Positions 1 through 7,085 are shown, counted from the first letter of the stretch. The stretch: DNA of 7,841 nucleotides from Sediminispirochaeta sp. (GCA_011046055.1 DSBN01000007.1:1-7841), one strand, 5' to 3'. Numbers and translations are program-made. The notes: generated from the letters alone by a model not told the origin.

Positions 1-94
1 AGCCCGCCCGGACCAGCGTCTTCGCTTCTTTGTGGAAGATGCGGGTATCAAACGGCGGATGAACGGTGGTCAAGATGCACACTTTAGCGCTCAC
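1..94 (-). CDS. Glycosyltransferase family 4, N-terminal 31 codons only (cut by window edge)
   Basis: Only the start of this gene is inside the window; it runs off the left edge. Reading leftward from a GTG at 94-92 gives [20 protein letters not shown] followed by [11 protein letters not shown]. The [16 protein letters not shown] stretch is a recognisable N-terminus of GT4-type (GT-B fold) glycosyltransferases common in polysaccharide clusters, where it forms the first beta strand and the following helix of the acceptor-side domain. The GTG start is chosen because a GAGG at 104-101 lies six bases upstream. The gene then overlaps the end of the preceding glycosyltransferase by 11 bp, the same overlap length seen at 4228-4238. 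A later GTG at 82-80 would shorten the product by four residues and has no better ribosome site. The enzyme would add a sugar to the lipid-linked intermediate in the cytoplasm; donor and acceptor cannot be told. Confidence 0.8.
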   Translation of the reverse strand, partial: MSAKVCILTTVHPPFDTRIFHKEAKTLVRAG

Positions 95-1280
95 CAAGCA
101 CCTCTTTATACACCGCAATGGTCTTCTCGGCGGTCTTCTCCCAGTTGTAGTTCTCCAGGACCAGCTTCCGCGCACGCTCTCCCATGGCGCGTGCTTCTTC
201 AGGATGGCTCAGGAGGAAGTCGAGCGCCTCCACCAAGCTGTCCACATCGCGCGGCTTGACCAGAAGGCCTGTCTTGCCATGCTCAACGAAATCCTCGATT
301 CCCTCCCCCTCGCAGCCGATGACCGGCTTTCCGCTGGCCATCGCCTCCAGATACACAACACCAAATCCTTCCTGCCAGCTCGGTAAGCTGAAAATATCGC
401 ACATCGCCATGTGCTCCATCACCTGATGATGCGGTTGACGTCCCAAGAACTCCACACAGTCATCCAGTTTCAGTGACGCAGCCATTCGGCGTAGTTTGCC
501 TTCCAGCGGCCCCCCTCCGATCACCCGATAGCGCAGCAGCGGGTATCTCTTACGAAGCCGCTGCACGGCAACAAGATTCAGATCGAGCCCTTTCGTGTGC
601 ACCAAGTTCGAGACACTCAGGAGAATCCAGCTTCTAGCGCGGTCTGGCAAATCTCCGAGATTGGGCACGGTGACCTTCTGCGGATCGACCCCGTTAGGGA
701 TCACCGCCAGCTTATCGCGGCAACCGAAGTGCTCCTCAGCCAAACGTTTGAGTTTGTGACTGACCACGATGACCCGCGAAGCGTGGTTGAGAGCAAAGGC
801 AAGAGCACGCTGACATCTAACACTGCGGTGGACTGTATGCTGCAGGTCCTGACCGTGGATGGTAACAACCATGGGCACTTGCATGTCACGCGCAACCAAT
901 GCCCCCGCATATCCGCCAGGCAACGCCACATGGGCGTGGACGAGCTCAAACGGGAACTCCCGATGAATGCTCTGCACTAGCTTCTTGATTCCCCGATACA
1001 TCCGCTTGCCCGAAGTCGCGAACAGCCAGGCACGGGGGAACGCCAGGTACCGGGGATAGGCAACCTTCACGCCATCCCACTGAGCCTGCTGGGGAACTTG
1101 GGACTGCCTCTTCCACTTCTTCCTCAGGTGCTTGATGGGGAACGGAGTCCAGGGCACGGGTGAGATCACGCGCACTTCCACCCCCTTGGCCACCAGCACC
1201 TTGACTTGCTCATGGACGAAGATCCCCGCCACTTCGTTGAACGAAGAAGGATACATGTGGGAGATCACAAGCACCTTCAT
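84..1280 (-). CDS. Glycosyltransferase family 4 (GT-B fold)
   Basis: This 398-residue protein is a complete GT4 glycosyltransferase. It starts [20 protein letters not shown], a typical first strand and glycine-rich loop. An acceptor-domain segment HAHVALPGG lies near residues 115-123 and TIHGQD near 140-145. The linker PNGVD is at 195-199. The donor-binding domain follows, with LVHTKGLD near 226-233, IGGGPLEG near 254-261 and the E-x7-E signature EGFGVVYLE at 304-312. The C-terminal helix contains [11 protein letters not shown]. Length is normal for the family. The start is fixed by an ATGA overlap with the ligase-like gene (ATG at 1280-1278, its TGA at 1279-1277) and by GGAG at 1290-1287, six bases upstream. 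The frame is open further upstream to 1349, but that would overlap the ligase gene by 73 bp and adds no family-like residues. The enzyme probably adds one sugar of the repeat unit at the cytoplasmic face; the sugar cannot be told. Confidence 0.93.
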   Translation of the reverse strand: MKVLVISHMYPSSFNEVAGIFVHEQVKVLVAKGVEVRVISPVPWTPFPIKHLRKKWKRQSQVPQQAQWDGVKVAYPRYLAFPRAWLFATSGKRMYRGIKKLVQSIHREFPFELVHAHVALPGGYAGALVARDMQVPMVVTIHGQDLQHTVHRSVRCQRALAFALNHASRVIVVSHKLKRLAEEHFGCRDKLAVIPNGVDPQKVTVPNLGDLPDRARSWILLSVSNLVHTKGLDLNLVAVQRLRKRYPLLRYRVIGGGPLEGKLRRMAASLKLDDCVEFLGRQPHHQVMEHMAMCDIFSLPSWQEGFGVVYLEAMASGKPVIGCEGEGIEDFVEHGKTGLLVKPRDVDSLVEALDFLLSHPEEARAMGERARKLVLENYNWEKTAEKTIAVYKEVLGER

Positions 1281-2755
1281 GGAGCACTCCGCGCTTGAGA
1301 GCAGCGCCACCAGTTCAAGAAGGCCAGAGCGAACGCGAACAGAAGCCACTGGGGCTTGAATGCCATGATCGAGCTGGGACTGATGCTGGCGACGGGAAAG
1401 CCAACCAGGGCCATGAGGAGCACTTCAGCGATCATGCGGGTACCGCCGGGATCCGTAGTTCGCCAGGTTCGCCAGAGCTGACGTACAAGTGAGCTATAAA
1501 ACACAAGATAGCCGACAAAGACGAAGAGGCCATAGTTGATCACGATCTCTAGCCACCAGTTGTGCGGGTTGAGGATTCCCGCCGTGTCATACTGAGCGAA
1601 ATTCGCCATCCAGTATTCAGCGTTCCCTGCCCCGACGCCAAAGCCAGCGGTGGAATAGAGAAACGTCAGACCATTGCGAGCCAGGTTAGCACGGACAGCC
1701 ACCGAACCTGTGCCGAGTTCAGCCTGCGTACCAATGGAGCTTAGACCCTCCGTGATTTCCGAAGAGAATTCCCGGATGGGTCCAGGGAGAAGAAAGAGCA
1801 CCACGGCCAAGCCAGCAGCCGCACCTACGGCTACCTTGACCTTCTGCCGTAGGTTGGTCAGCACCACCACGAGGAAGGCTAGTTCCAGCATCACGGCGAG
1901 CAAGTTGGCTCGGGAACCCGTTACGACGATCAAATAGAGGGCAGCGAACGCAGAGGCCAGCCCAATCAGACGAACCAACCGCATCCTCGCGTACCGCAGG
2001 ACGCCAAGAGCAAATGGAATGCTCAACGCCAAGAAGCTCGCGTAGTCGTTAGGATTGTCGAATACTCCCGTTGGGCGGAACGCGAGCTGAGCACGGACCT
2101 CGCCATAGTAGCCTGATACCCGAAGGTGTTGGCCGGTCAGGTGCTCCCAGAAGCCTAAAAATACCAAAGCACAAAAGATGCCCAACCAGGTCAGGTAGAG
2201 CCTTCTCAGATCCCGATAGTCACGCAAGTACTTGGATACAAAGAAGAGCAACGAGACACCCATAAGGAGGAAAACAAGGTGGCGAATGGCGTCACCCTTG
2301 GATGCTGCCCAGCCTAGGCTGATCACAGCGTAAGCCGTCCAGAATACGAAAAACATCATATAAAGCTTAATCCGGCCCAGCGGGAGCACAACTTTCCTTT
2401 GGATCAGCGTCCGGGCCGCGAACAGCGCCCACAGAAGGACCAAGAAGATCCGATAGGGGAAGAGCGTGAACGGGCCGAGGTCGATCGGAAAGAGGGCAAC
2501 CCCACAGAAGCCAGTGATGAATGCAGAGTAGCAACAAATCTTCTCAACGCAAGATAGTGGAATACGCGCGGATTTGAGTAGCCAAAAGAGCAGCCCAGCA
2601 ACTCCTGCCATCAAGCCCAAAACAGGGAAGCTGAGATGCGGAGAGACAACCAGTGTTCCCATCAGGAAGGCCATCAAGACGGCTAGTAACCACACCAACC
2701 CACCAGAGCGGGCAGCGTGTGTGCATATCCTCCTGAGACTTCGTCTATTTATCAC
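1277..2755 (-). CDS. O-antigen ligase / Wzy polymerase-like membrane protein
   Basis: About 492 residues, strongly hydrophobic, with roughly a dozen membrane segments. It shows the hallmarks of the O-antigen ligase/polymerase superfamily (Wzy_C, PF04932): RPTGVFDNPNDYA near residues 227-239, VTGSRANLLAV near 278-288, GFGVGAGNAEYW near 371-382, and NPHNWWLEIVINYG near 396-409, whose His lies in the large periplasmic loop typical of WaaL and Wzy. Members either polymerise flipped repeat units or ligate chains to a lipid or protein acceptor on the outer face of the inner membrane; sequence alone does not decide which. As the only such gene seen here, a polymerase role is plausible. Start: AAGGAG (2766-2761) is five bases before GTG 2755 but only two before ATG 2758, so GTG is preferred. 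A TTG at 2782 lacks a ribosome site. Its end overlaps the next glycosyltransferase by 4 bp (ATGA). Just upstream lies a glycosyltransferase remnant whose stop overlaps this start by 11 bp. Confidence 0.88.
   Translation of the reverse strand: MINRRSLRRICTHAARSGGLVWLLAVLMAFLMGTLVVSPHLSFPVLGLMAGVAGLLFWLLKSARIPLSCVEKICCYSAFITGFCGVALFPIDLGPFTLFPYRIFLVLLWALFAARTLIQRKVVLPLGRIKLYMMFFVFWTAYAVISLGWAASKGDAIRHLVFLLMGVSLLFFVSKYLRDYRDLRRLYLTWLGIFCALVFLGFWEHLTGQHLRVSGYYGEVRAQLAFRPTGVFDNPNDYASFLALSIPFALGVLRYARMRLVRLIGLASAFAALYLIVVTGSRANLLAVMLELAFLVVVLTNLRQKVKVAVGAAAGLAVVLFLLPGPIREFSSEITEGLSSIGTQAELGTGSVAVRANLARNGLTFLYSTAGFGVGAGNAEYWMANFAQYDTAGILNPHNWWLEIVINYGLFVFVGYLVFYSSLVRQLWRTWRTTDPGGTRMIAEVLLMALVGFPVASISPSSIMAFKPQWLLFAFALAFLNWWRCSQARSAP
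1287..1290 (-). promoter_or_regulatory. Ribosome binding site of the first complete glycosyltransferase (decides start 1280)
   Basis: GGAG on the minus strand, six bases before ATG 1280-1278. It lies inside the last codons of the ligase-like gene. Together with the ATGA stop/start overlap it argues for translational coupling and against the longer open frame that begins at 1349. Confidence 0.7.
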
Positions 2756-2935
2756 CATAGCTCCTTTTCTCTGGCTGTTCAATAAGTCGGCTTACTTCTG
2801 CTATCTCCGCCTCCATCCGCTCTTCCCAGCTCGAGAAGTTTTCCTCGGCGAACCTGCGCGCGTAGCGCCCAGCCGGTTCCTGAGTTCTTCATTTGCCAGC
2901 GCTTTACCCCCAACAAACAGACTCAGTATGGTATC
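2745..2935 (-). pseudogene. 3' remnant of a GT4 glycosyltransferase with a one-base frameshift
   Basis: The only apparent gap between intact genes is not empty. Read on the minus strand, one frame from 2935 gives DTILSLFVGGKALANEELRN then RLG (to 2867). A second frame from 2867 gives RYARRFAEENFSSWEERMEA then EIAEVSRLIEQPEKRSYGDK, ending at TAG 2747-2745. Joined, ELRNRLG plus RYARRFAEENF matches the standard C-terminal helix pattern of GT4 enzymes (ELR-RLG-AR-FAEENFSW). One missing base after the GGG at 2870-2868 restores a continuous frame. Everything before about 60 codons from the end is absent, and the similarity begins directly at the stop of the upstream glycosyltransferase. No start codon with a ribosome site is visible, so it is unlikely to be translated. 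The stop overlaps the GTG start of the ligase-like gene by 11 bp, as expected of a once-coupled gene. The 2821-2880 part is about 65% GC, richer than the upstream gene. A miscalled base could explain the frameshift, but not the missing N-terminal part. Confidence 0.72.
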
Positions 2936-4238
2936 ACAGCTCCAGAGAAGGTGTCTTGGTCCTCATCAACGAGTCAAGCAGCTCAGCAAAACGCCGAGCC
3001 ATTTCGCGGTGACTGTATTTCGCAACTCGCTCCTCATGGCCCCTGTAGGGAACGTAGCCATGGGCCTTATACTGGTTGTAAAGTTCAATCAGCATGTGCT
3101 TCAACTGCTCGTATCCGATTGGATGAACCCCGGCGCTAGTCTCTTCCAATAATTCAGTCACGACTCCTCTTGGCCCACCTACAGCCAAGATTGGCCTTCG
3201 CGCTGCCAGATATTCGAAGACCTTTCCTGTGTAGACGCCGATTTCCCCAGGATCATCCCAGTTCAGAAGCAGTAAGACCTGTGACTCCCGCTGCATTTCA
3301 AGAGCGGCATCCCGCGGTATCCAAGGATGCCAACTCACCACGTCCTCGAGCCCACAACGCTTAACCTCCTTTTCAAGCCAGTATTCAGTCACCCCATAGA
3401 AACGAACCTTTACGACTTGCCGATCGAGCCGTCTTTCAGAGATTAATTCTGCACTAACGCGGAAAAGAGGGGCAGGATCTCGTTTGCCCTGATAAAGTTG
3501 GCCGGTATAGGTAATCGTAAATTCTTTTGTCAACGGCGCTGATGCAACTTCATCTGGATCATATCCGTTCTGAATTGCAATTACAGGCTTACCACGATGC
3601 AGTAACCTTAACTTCTGGGCCAAGGGTTCGGATACAGTGACAAGAGCATCTGCAGCACTTAATGTCTTCACCTCGAGACGTTTTTCAAACAGCCGCCGCA
3701 CTGGCCCATATGAATAGTAATGGTTTTGGGTCCAAAGATCGCGAAGGTCGGCGACCCACGGAATTCTATGCCTTCTCTTCAGCTCCTTTGCGATGAGGTG
3801 ACATGTAACTGGCGGAGAACTGCTAAGCAGAGCATCAAAGCGCTCCCTTTTTAATAGTTCGTCGCCTGCGCTTACTGCAGATGGGTACCAATGCTTTTGG
3901 TCATCGGGGTAAGCAATGACTGCTTTTGCAAGGCTGATCACTCTACCCGTAAAGGAAGCCCTGTGTTCGCGGATAGCGCGAGGAATCCCGAGCTGCTCCT
4001 GGAACCCTCTATTTGACGCTAAGCCTAATCTCCGTTTCCAAAGAGCAACGGCGTCGCCCGGATAGTCAGTCTCGATGACATGATATCGCGCCTCTGGAGC
4101 TTGGGGTAACTTTGCCGTAAGGATCACTGGTTCCCAGCCAAACTCCGGCAGGTACTTAGCAAGGCCCCGCAGCCTCAGCGACGCCACGCCTGGGCGTGGA
4201 GGGAAATAGTAGGTTATGAGCAGAACCTTACGCACCAT
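2934..4238 (-). CDS. Glycosyltransferase, GT4-like (GT-B fold)
   Basis: This 434-residue protein begins MVRKVLLITYYFPPRPGVAS, with LRLRGLAKYLPEFGWEPVIL next, the usual opening of a GT4-like subgroup in polysaccharide clusters. Further marks are DDQKHWYPSA near residues 112-121, LLSSSPPVTCHLIAKELK near 137-154, VADLRDLWTQN near 162-172, the linker IQNGYDPDE near 222-230, ITYTGQLYQGKRDP near 242-255, and GEIGVYTGKVFEYLAARRPI near 331-350. In the last of these, E342 is the family's donor-contacting glutamate by position; the spacing to the upstream E332 is longer than the classic E-x7-E. The start ATG 4238 is preceded by GAGG at 4249-4246, seven bases away, and overlaps the epimerase gene end by 11 bp. 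That coupling suggests the two proteins work on the same chain, perhaps with this enzyme placing the uronic acid or its neighbour (inference). GC is about 43-50%, lower than in the two genes downstream. It stops where a foreign glycosyltransferase remnant begins. Confidence 0.9.
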   Translation of the reverse strand: MVRKVLLITYYFPPRPGVASLRLRGLAKYLPEFGWEPVILTAKLPQAPEARYHVIETDYPGDAVALWKRRLGLASNRGFQEQLGIPRAIREHRASFTGRVISLAKAVIAYPDDQKHWYPSAVSAGDELLKRERFDALLSSSPPVTCHLIAKELKRRHRIPWVADLRDLWTQNHYYSYGPVRRLFEKRLEVKTLSAADALVTVSEPLAQKLRLLHRGKPVIAIQNGYDPDEVASAPLTKEFTITYTGQLYQGKRDPAPLFRVSAELISERRLDRQVVKVRFYGVTEYWLEKEVKRCGLEDVVSWHPWIPRDAALEMQRESQVLLLLNWDDPGEIGVYTGKVFEYLAARRPILAVGGPRGVVTELLEETSAGVHPIGYEQLKHMLIELYNQYKAHGYVPYRGHEERVAKYSHREMARRFAELLDSLMRTKTPSLEL

Positions 4239-5697
4239 CGCCGAACCTCGCCTTCCTCAGGCGAATCTCCTTGAGAATGTCTTCCCACCACTGATTTGAG
4301 CTGACGGCTTCGTAGTAGGTATCAAACAATTGGGCATAGTCCTTGAAGATCTCTGCGCTGGTCATCCCGAAGAGAGTCTGCAGTTGCTGAATGTGCAACC
4401 GGTGATAACTGGAGGGGGCCCCCTTTTTCATTATGGTCAGCAAACCCAGTGGGAGTTCAAGAATAGTAGTCTTCCACTCTCCATCACCAACACTTGCCAG
4501 CTCGCCGAACCTTATGTACTTTACTCCCTTCGCATACGCCTCTAAATATACGGACTCATTGACTGTATCCTTGTAGAATATCTCAAGACAGTATTTGTAA
4601 GAGGGTTCAAGACCGATGACAAACTCGAAGGGCGCGTGGGCATACCGCCCGGCACGATTCTCATAATTTCTTAGGCTTTTCCCGTCCAAGACGTAGGGTT
4701 CACCCCAGTCTTGATACCCCGGAGAGCAGTAAAGGCGCGTGCCGTTGACAGCAACACCGGTCGCGTCGTCTTCAGCTCCGAGGTCTAGCATGATCTTCGA
4801 CACTTCGCTGCCATCTTCAGTGAGCGTCCGCAACACGATCATATCAATAGGATGAGGAGACTTGGGGTGTTTATTGTCAGTAACAAAACGAAAGAGAAAG
4901 GTATCTTGGCCATAAAGGTCCGTCAAGTCATATCTTGACCACAACCCGAGGTCCCATCGCCCAAGATTTGCTCTCAGGGTCCCAATCCCCTCGTTGAACA
5001 AAGCGAGGGCTTCTTCGCTTCCTGTGATCTTATAAAAATCGTAGAGCCCAAAGAGCGCAAAGATAAAACCGTTAAGCACGTGCGGCGGCTCTACTAAAGA
5101 AGGGTACTCCTCATACCAGATGGACCCATCTTCATCGCGATATCTTACGCCTCCCTCTTCAAGAGGAGCTTTAAAGGAGGCCAATGCAAGCTCTGCACAT
5201 CCCAGGTAGCGCTTTTCCTGCGTGATTTGATAAGCCCGTGCTAGGACCGAGATAGCCTCTCCTTGCGACATAGCAGAGGGCCAGGGCGCTTTTAGAAGGA
5301 ACCGAGGGTAATCGAAGTGGTATTCCCAAACGCCGAAATCCCCTTTAATGACCAGATTCTCGCAGAACCAATCAGCCATTCTAAGGAACTTCTCTCTGTA
5401 TTGAGCTTGTTTAGTGCTTAAATATAAGTCCCAATTTCCCAAAGCGTAATGAGCGATGCCGACAGGTTGGTATTGAATCCCGAACTCACTGTAGTGTCGT
5501 AAAGGAATGCCTTTTTCGGCGAAAGGGCCGTCCCAGTTCTTGGCCACGGTCGTGAAATCAATGTAATACTTGCCTAAGAACTGTTGATTATCGGTTCGTC
5601 TAGCGGAGCACCCAAGCATAGATGAGAGGAGGAAGACTAGAGCCAACACATCCATTATCTTCCAATACTTCTTCACGGAACCCGTGCTTTCACACAT
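4228..5697 (-). CDS. Lipoprotein of the D-glucuronyl C5-epimerase family, with a large internal insertion
   Basis: This 489-residue protein resembles the C-terminal catalytic domain of D-glucuronyl C5-epimerase (PF06662), which inverts C5 of D-glucuronate within a chain to give L-iduronate. Diagnostic parts are QYQPVGIAHYALGNWDLYL (76-93), PWPSAMSQGEAISVLARAYQ (138-157), WYEEYPSLVEPPHVLNGF (194-211), LWSRYDL (252-258) and YHRLHIQQLQTLF (431-443). As I recall the animal enzyme, its three key tyrosines lie in EEYP, YDL and YH-HI-QLQ motifs; all are kept here as Tyr198, Tyr256 and Tyr431. Residues about 259-428 are extra: animal enzymes have only a short loop there. This insert looks beta-rich and ends with DGEWKTTILELP, reminiscent of carbohydrate-binding beta-sandwiches (inference). 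The N-terminus has a basic segment (KKYWK), a hydrophobic stretch and MLGC with Cys30, a plausible though not ideal lipobox. The protein is therefore probably exported and lipid-anchored, acting on flipped chains. Start ATG 5697 has GGGAG six bases upstream. It overlaps the next glycosyltransferase by 11 bp. GC is about 40-48%. Confidence 0.85.
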   Translation of the reverse strand: MCESTGSVKKYWKIMDVLALVFLLSSMLGCSARRTDNQQFLGKYYIDFTTVAKNWDGPFAEKGIPLRHYSEFGIQYQPVGIAHYALGNWDLYLSTKQAQYREKFLRMADWFCENLVIKGDFGVWEYHFDYPRFLLKAPWPSAMSQGEAISVLARAYQITQEKRYLGCAELALASFKAPLEEGGVRYRDEDGSIWYEEYPSLVEPPHVLNGFIFALFGLYDFYKITGSEEALALFNEGIGTLRANLGRWDLGLWSRYDLTDLYGQDTFLFRFVTDNKHPKSPHPIDMIVLRTLTEDGSEVSKIMLDLGAEDDATGVAVNGTRLYCSPGYQDWGEPYVLDGKSLRNYENRAGRYAHAPFEFVIGLEPSYKYCLEIFYKDTVNESVYLEAYAKGVKYIRFGELASVGDGEWKTTILELPLGLLTIMKKGAPSSYHRLHIQQLQTLFGMTSAEIFKDYAQLFDTYYEAVSSNQWWEDILKEIRLRKARFGDGA

Positions 5698-5699
5698 TC

Positions 5700-5717
5700 T
5701 TTACTCCCTTTACTCCC
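5700..5717 (-). repeat. Tandem 9-bp repeat carrying two Shine-Dalgarno cores ahead of the epimerase
   Basis: Two perfect copies of GGGAGTAAA (minus strand) fill almost all of the 20-bp space between the flippase stop (TAA 5720-5718) and the epimerase ATG at 5697. The nearer GGGAG (5708-5704) is six bases from the ATG, a normal spacing; the farther copy is 15 bases away. The repeat could gain or lose a copy by slippage without touching either coding frame. Confidence 0.85.
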
Positions 5718-7085
5718 TTACGGTAAAGCCCTCGTCTTCGCCTTGACCCACCGCCCCAGCGATACCGCCGTGCGCCAGTACAGCGCCCAGTCGCCCCGCT
5801 GGGGAAAGACCACCACAGTCCACCGATTGCCGGAGAGGCGGCAGTAGAAGAAGAGCGCCGTAAATAAGGATAACGTGTAGGACACTGTCGAAGCCCAGGC
5901 TGCGCCCACGATCCCGTAGCGGGGTATCCAAAGGAGGTTCAAAGCTATGTTGACCCCTACCGTAATCAGCCCACGGCAAGTATTCAACATTGGCTGCCCC
6001 CGCCCGGCGATGTCGTTGGCCAACACCCGACTAGCACTGAGAGCCACGATTCCGACCAGTAATGCCTGCAACGCTCCGACTGCCGGCAAAAACGCTTCGG
6101 AATAAAGCAAGAGTACAATCCAACGACTAAGGAGCGCCAGTGCTAAGACGCCCAAGGCTGTTATCCAGAGCACCGTGCGTGCCACCAGAGGGGTGAACTT
6201 CTTTCGCCTCTCTTCCTCATTCTCAGCAGCTACCCGAGGGAAAAGGACAGTGCTGGCGGCCTGAGAAATCATCCAAAGCTTCTCTACCAGCCCAACTCCC
6301 ACGGCATAAAACCCCACTGCCGCCGGCCCCAGGAACCAGTTCACCAAAAACGTGTCCACACGGTAGTTGAGAAATCCCAAGATGTTTGCGAGATGTGTCT
6401 GAAGGCCGTATGTGAGCGCCCGCTTTATGTAGGTTCTGTTGGGCTTAAGGTCAATCCCCCCGGAAACCCGCAGGGCAAGACGAAATACCAGGAGATCCAC
6501 CACCAGCCAGGAGAGTAAGGCCGCGACTATATCCCCGGCTACCCCGGCCCTTAACCCTAGCAGGGCAAGAGCGATGAATCCAAGGAAGAGAACTGTATGT
6601 GTGATCTGGACATAATTGAACTCTTTGATGCGTTGAGCACCAAGGAGCACATATCTGATATAGGAAAAAAAGACCTCAACAGGCACAAGCAACAAAGCCA
6701 AGAGAAGATAGCCGGGGGCAACCCCGGGGAAGATGGTCTCTCGAAAAAAGAGAACCCCAACCAACCCGGCGAGGATGCCTATGCCGCCAATGCCTGCGCT
6801 GAGCAGAACGTTGTTCCCCAGGATCTCCTGGCGCCGGAACTCGCCGCGGGCTACGTAGTAGACCGTGGCAGGCCCAATTCCCAGGTTGCCAAAGGTCACG
6901 ATAAGAGACGGCAGAAGCGCAGCGAGGGCGTAGATACCCCTGCCTTCAGCGCCTAGCACCCTGGCGAGAATGACAGAGGTTCCAAGGCCTAAAATTAAGC
7001 TTATAAACTGTGCACCGGCAGTAATCCCTGTTCCGACAGAAAACCTGGTAGTGGGAGCACTGGGGTTGCGGATCCTCTCACGCAT
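5718..7085 (-). CDS. wzx: Polysaccharide flippase, Wzx-like (MOP/MATE superfamily)
   Basis: A 455-residue, strongly hydrophobic protein with about 12-14 membrane segments. The N-terminal half shows the usual Wzx-type pattern: FSVGTGITAGAQFISLILGL near residues 15-34, ARVLGAEGRGIYALAALLPS near 41-60, then GNLGIGPATVYYVARGEF near 66-83. Mid-protein, NYRVDTFLVNWFLGPAAVGF resembles the conserved element near the central membrane helices. Length is normal (about 420-500). Such proteins flip undecaprenyl-linked repeat units from the cytoplasmic to the outer face of the inner membrane. Start ATG 7085 overlaps the end of the kinase-like gene by 8 bp, with AAAGGTGAT just upstream (GGTG at 7096-7093, seven bases from the ATG). 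The last 45 or so residues are hydrophilic and positively charged. GC is about 52-58%, above both neighbours. An ABC-type exporter is excluded by the topology; the exact substrate is unknown. Confidence 0.92.
   Translation of the reverse strand: MRERIRNPSAPTTRFSVGTGITAGAQFISLILGLGTSVILARVLGAEGRGIYALAALLPSLIVTFGNLGIGPATVYYVARGEFRRQEILGNNVLLSAGIGGIGILAGLVGVLFFRETIFPGVAPGYLLLALLLVPVEVFFSYIRYVLLGAQRIKEFNYVQITHTVLFLGFIALALLGLRAGVAGDIVAALLSWLVVDLLVFRLALRVSGGIDLKPNRTYIKRALTYGLQTHLANILGFLNYRVDTFLVNWFLGPAAVGFYAVGVGLVEKLWMISQAASTVLFPRVAAENEEERRKKFTPLVARTVLWITALGVLALALLSRWIVLLLYSEAFLPAVGALQALLVGIVALSASRVLANDIAGRGQPMLNTCRGLITVGVNIALNLLWIPRYGIVGAAWASTVSYTLSLFTALFFYCRLSGNRWTVVVFPQRGDWALYWRTAVSLGRWVKAKTRALP

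Noticed and set aside
597..980. A 127-codon open frame on the plus strand.
   Set aside because: It is wholly antisense to a well-supported GT4 gene and has no protein-family features.
1281..1349. A longer start for the first glycosyltransferase at 1349 (23 extra residues).
   Set aside because: It overlaps the ligase gene by 73 bp, the added residues are not glycosyltransferase-like, and ATG 1280 has both a ribosome site and an ATGA overlap.
2756..2782. TTG at 2782 as the start of the ligase-like gene.
   Set aside because: There is no ribosome site ahead of it. The following residues NSQRKGA contain the AAGGAG that serves the start at 2755 or 2758.
2862..2875. Programmed -1 frameshift joining the two frames of the glycosyltransferase remnant.
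   Set aside because: The site does not form an X-XXY-YYZ slippery heptamer, and the reading frame has no start or N-terminal domain, so decay or a miscalled base is simpler.
2756..2933. An internal promoter or terminator in the largest gap between intact genes.
   Set aside because: No convincing -35/-10 pair, stem-loop or T-run was seen on the coding strand; the gap is explained by the glycosyltransferase remnant.
2574..3152. A 192-codon open frame on the plus strand.
   Set aside because: It runs antisense across the ligase start, the remnant and the end of a glycosyltransferase, has low-complexity composition and no recognisable domain.
6597..6956. A 119-codon open frame on the plus strand.
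   Set aside because: It lies antisense within the flippase and its charged, glycine-rich composition reflects the complement of membrane-segment codons.
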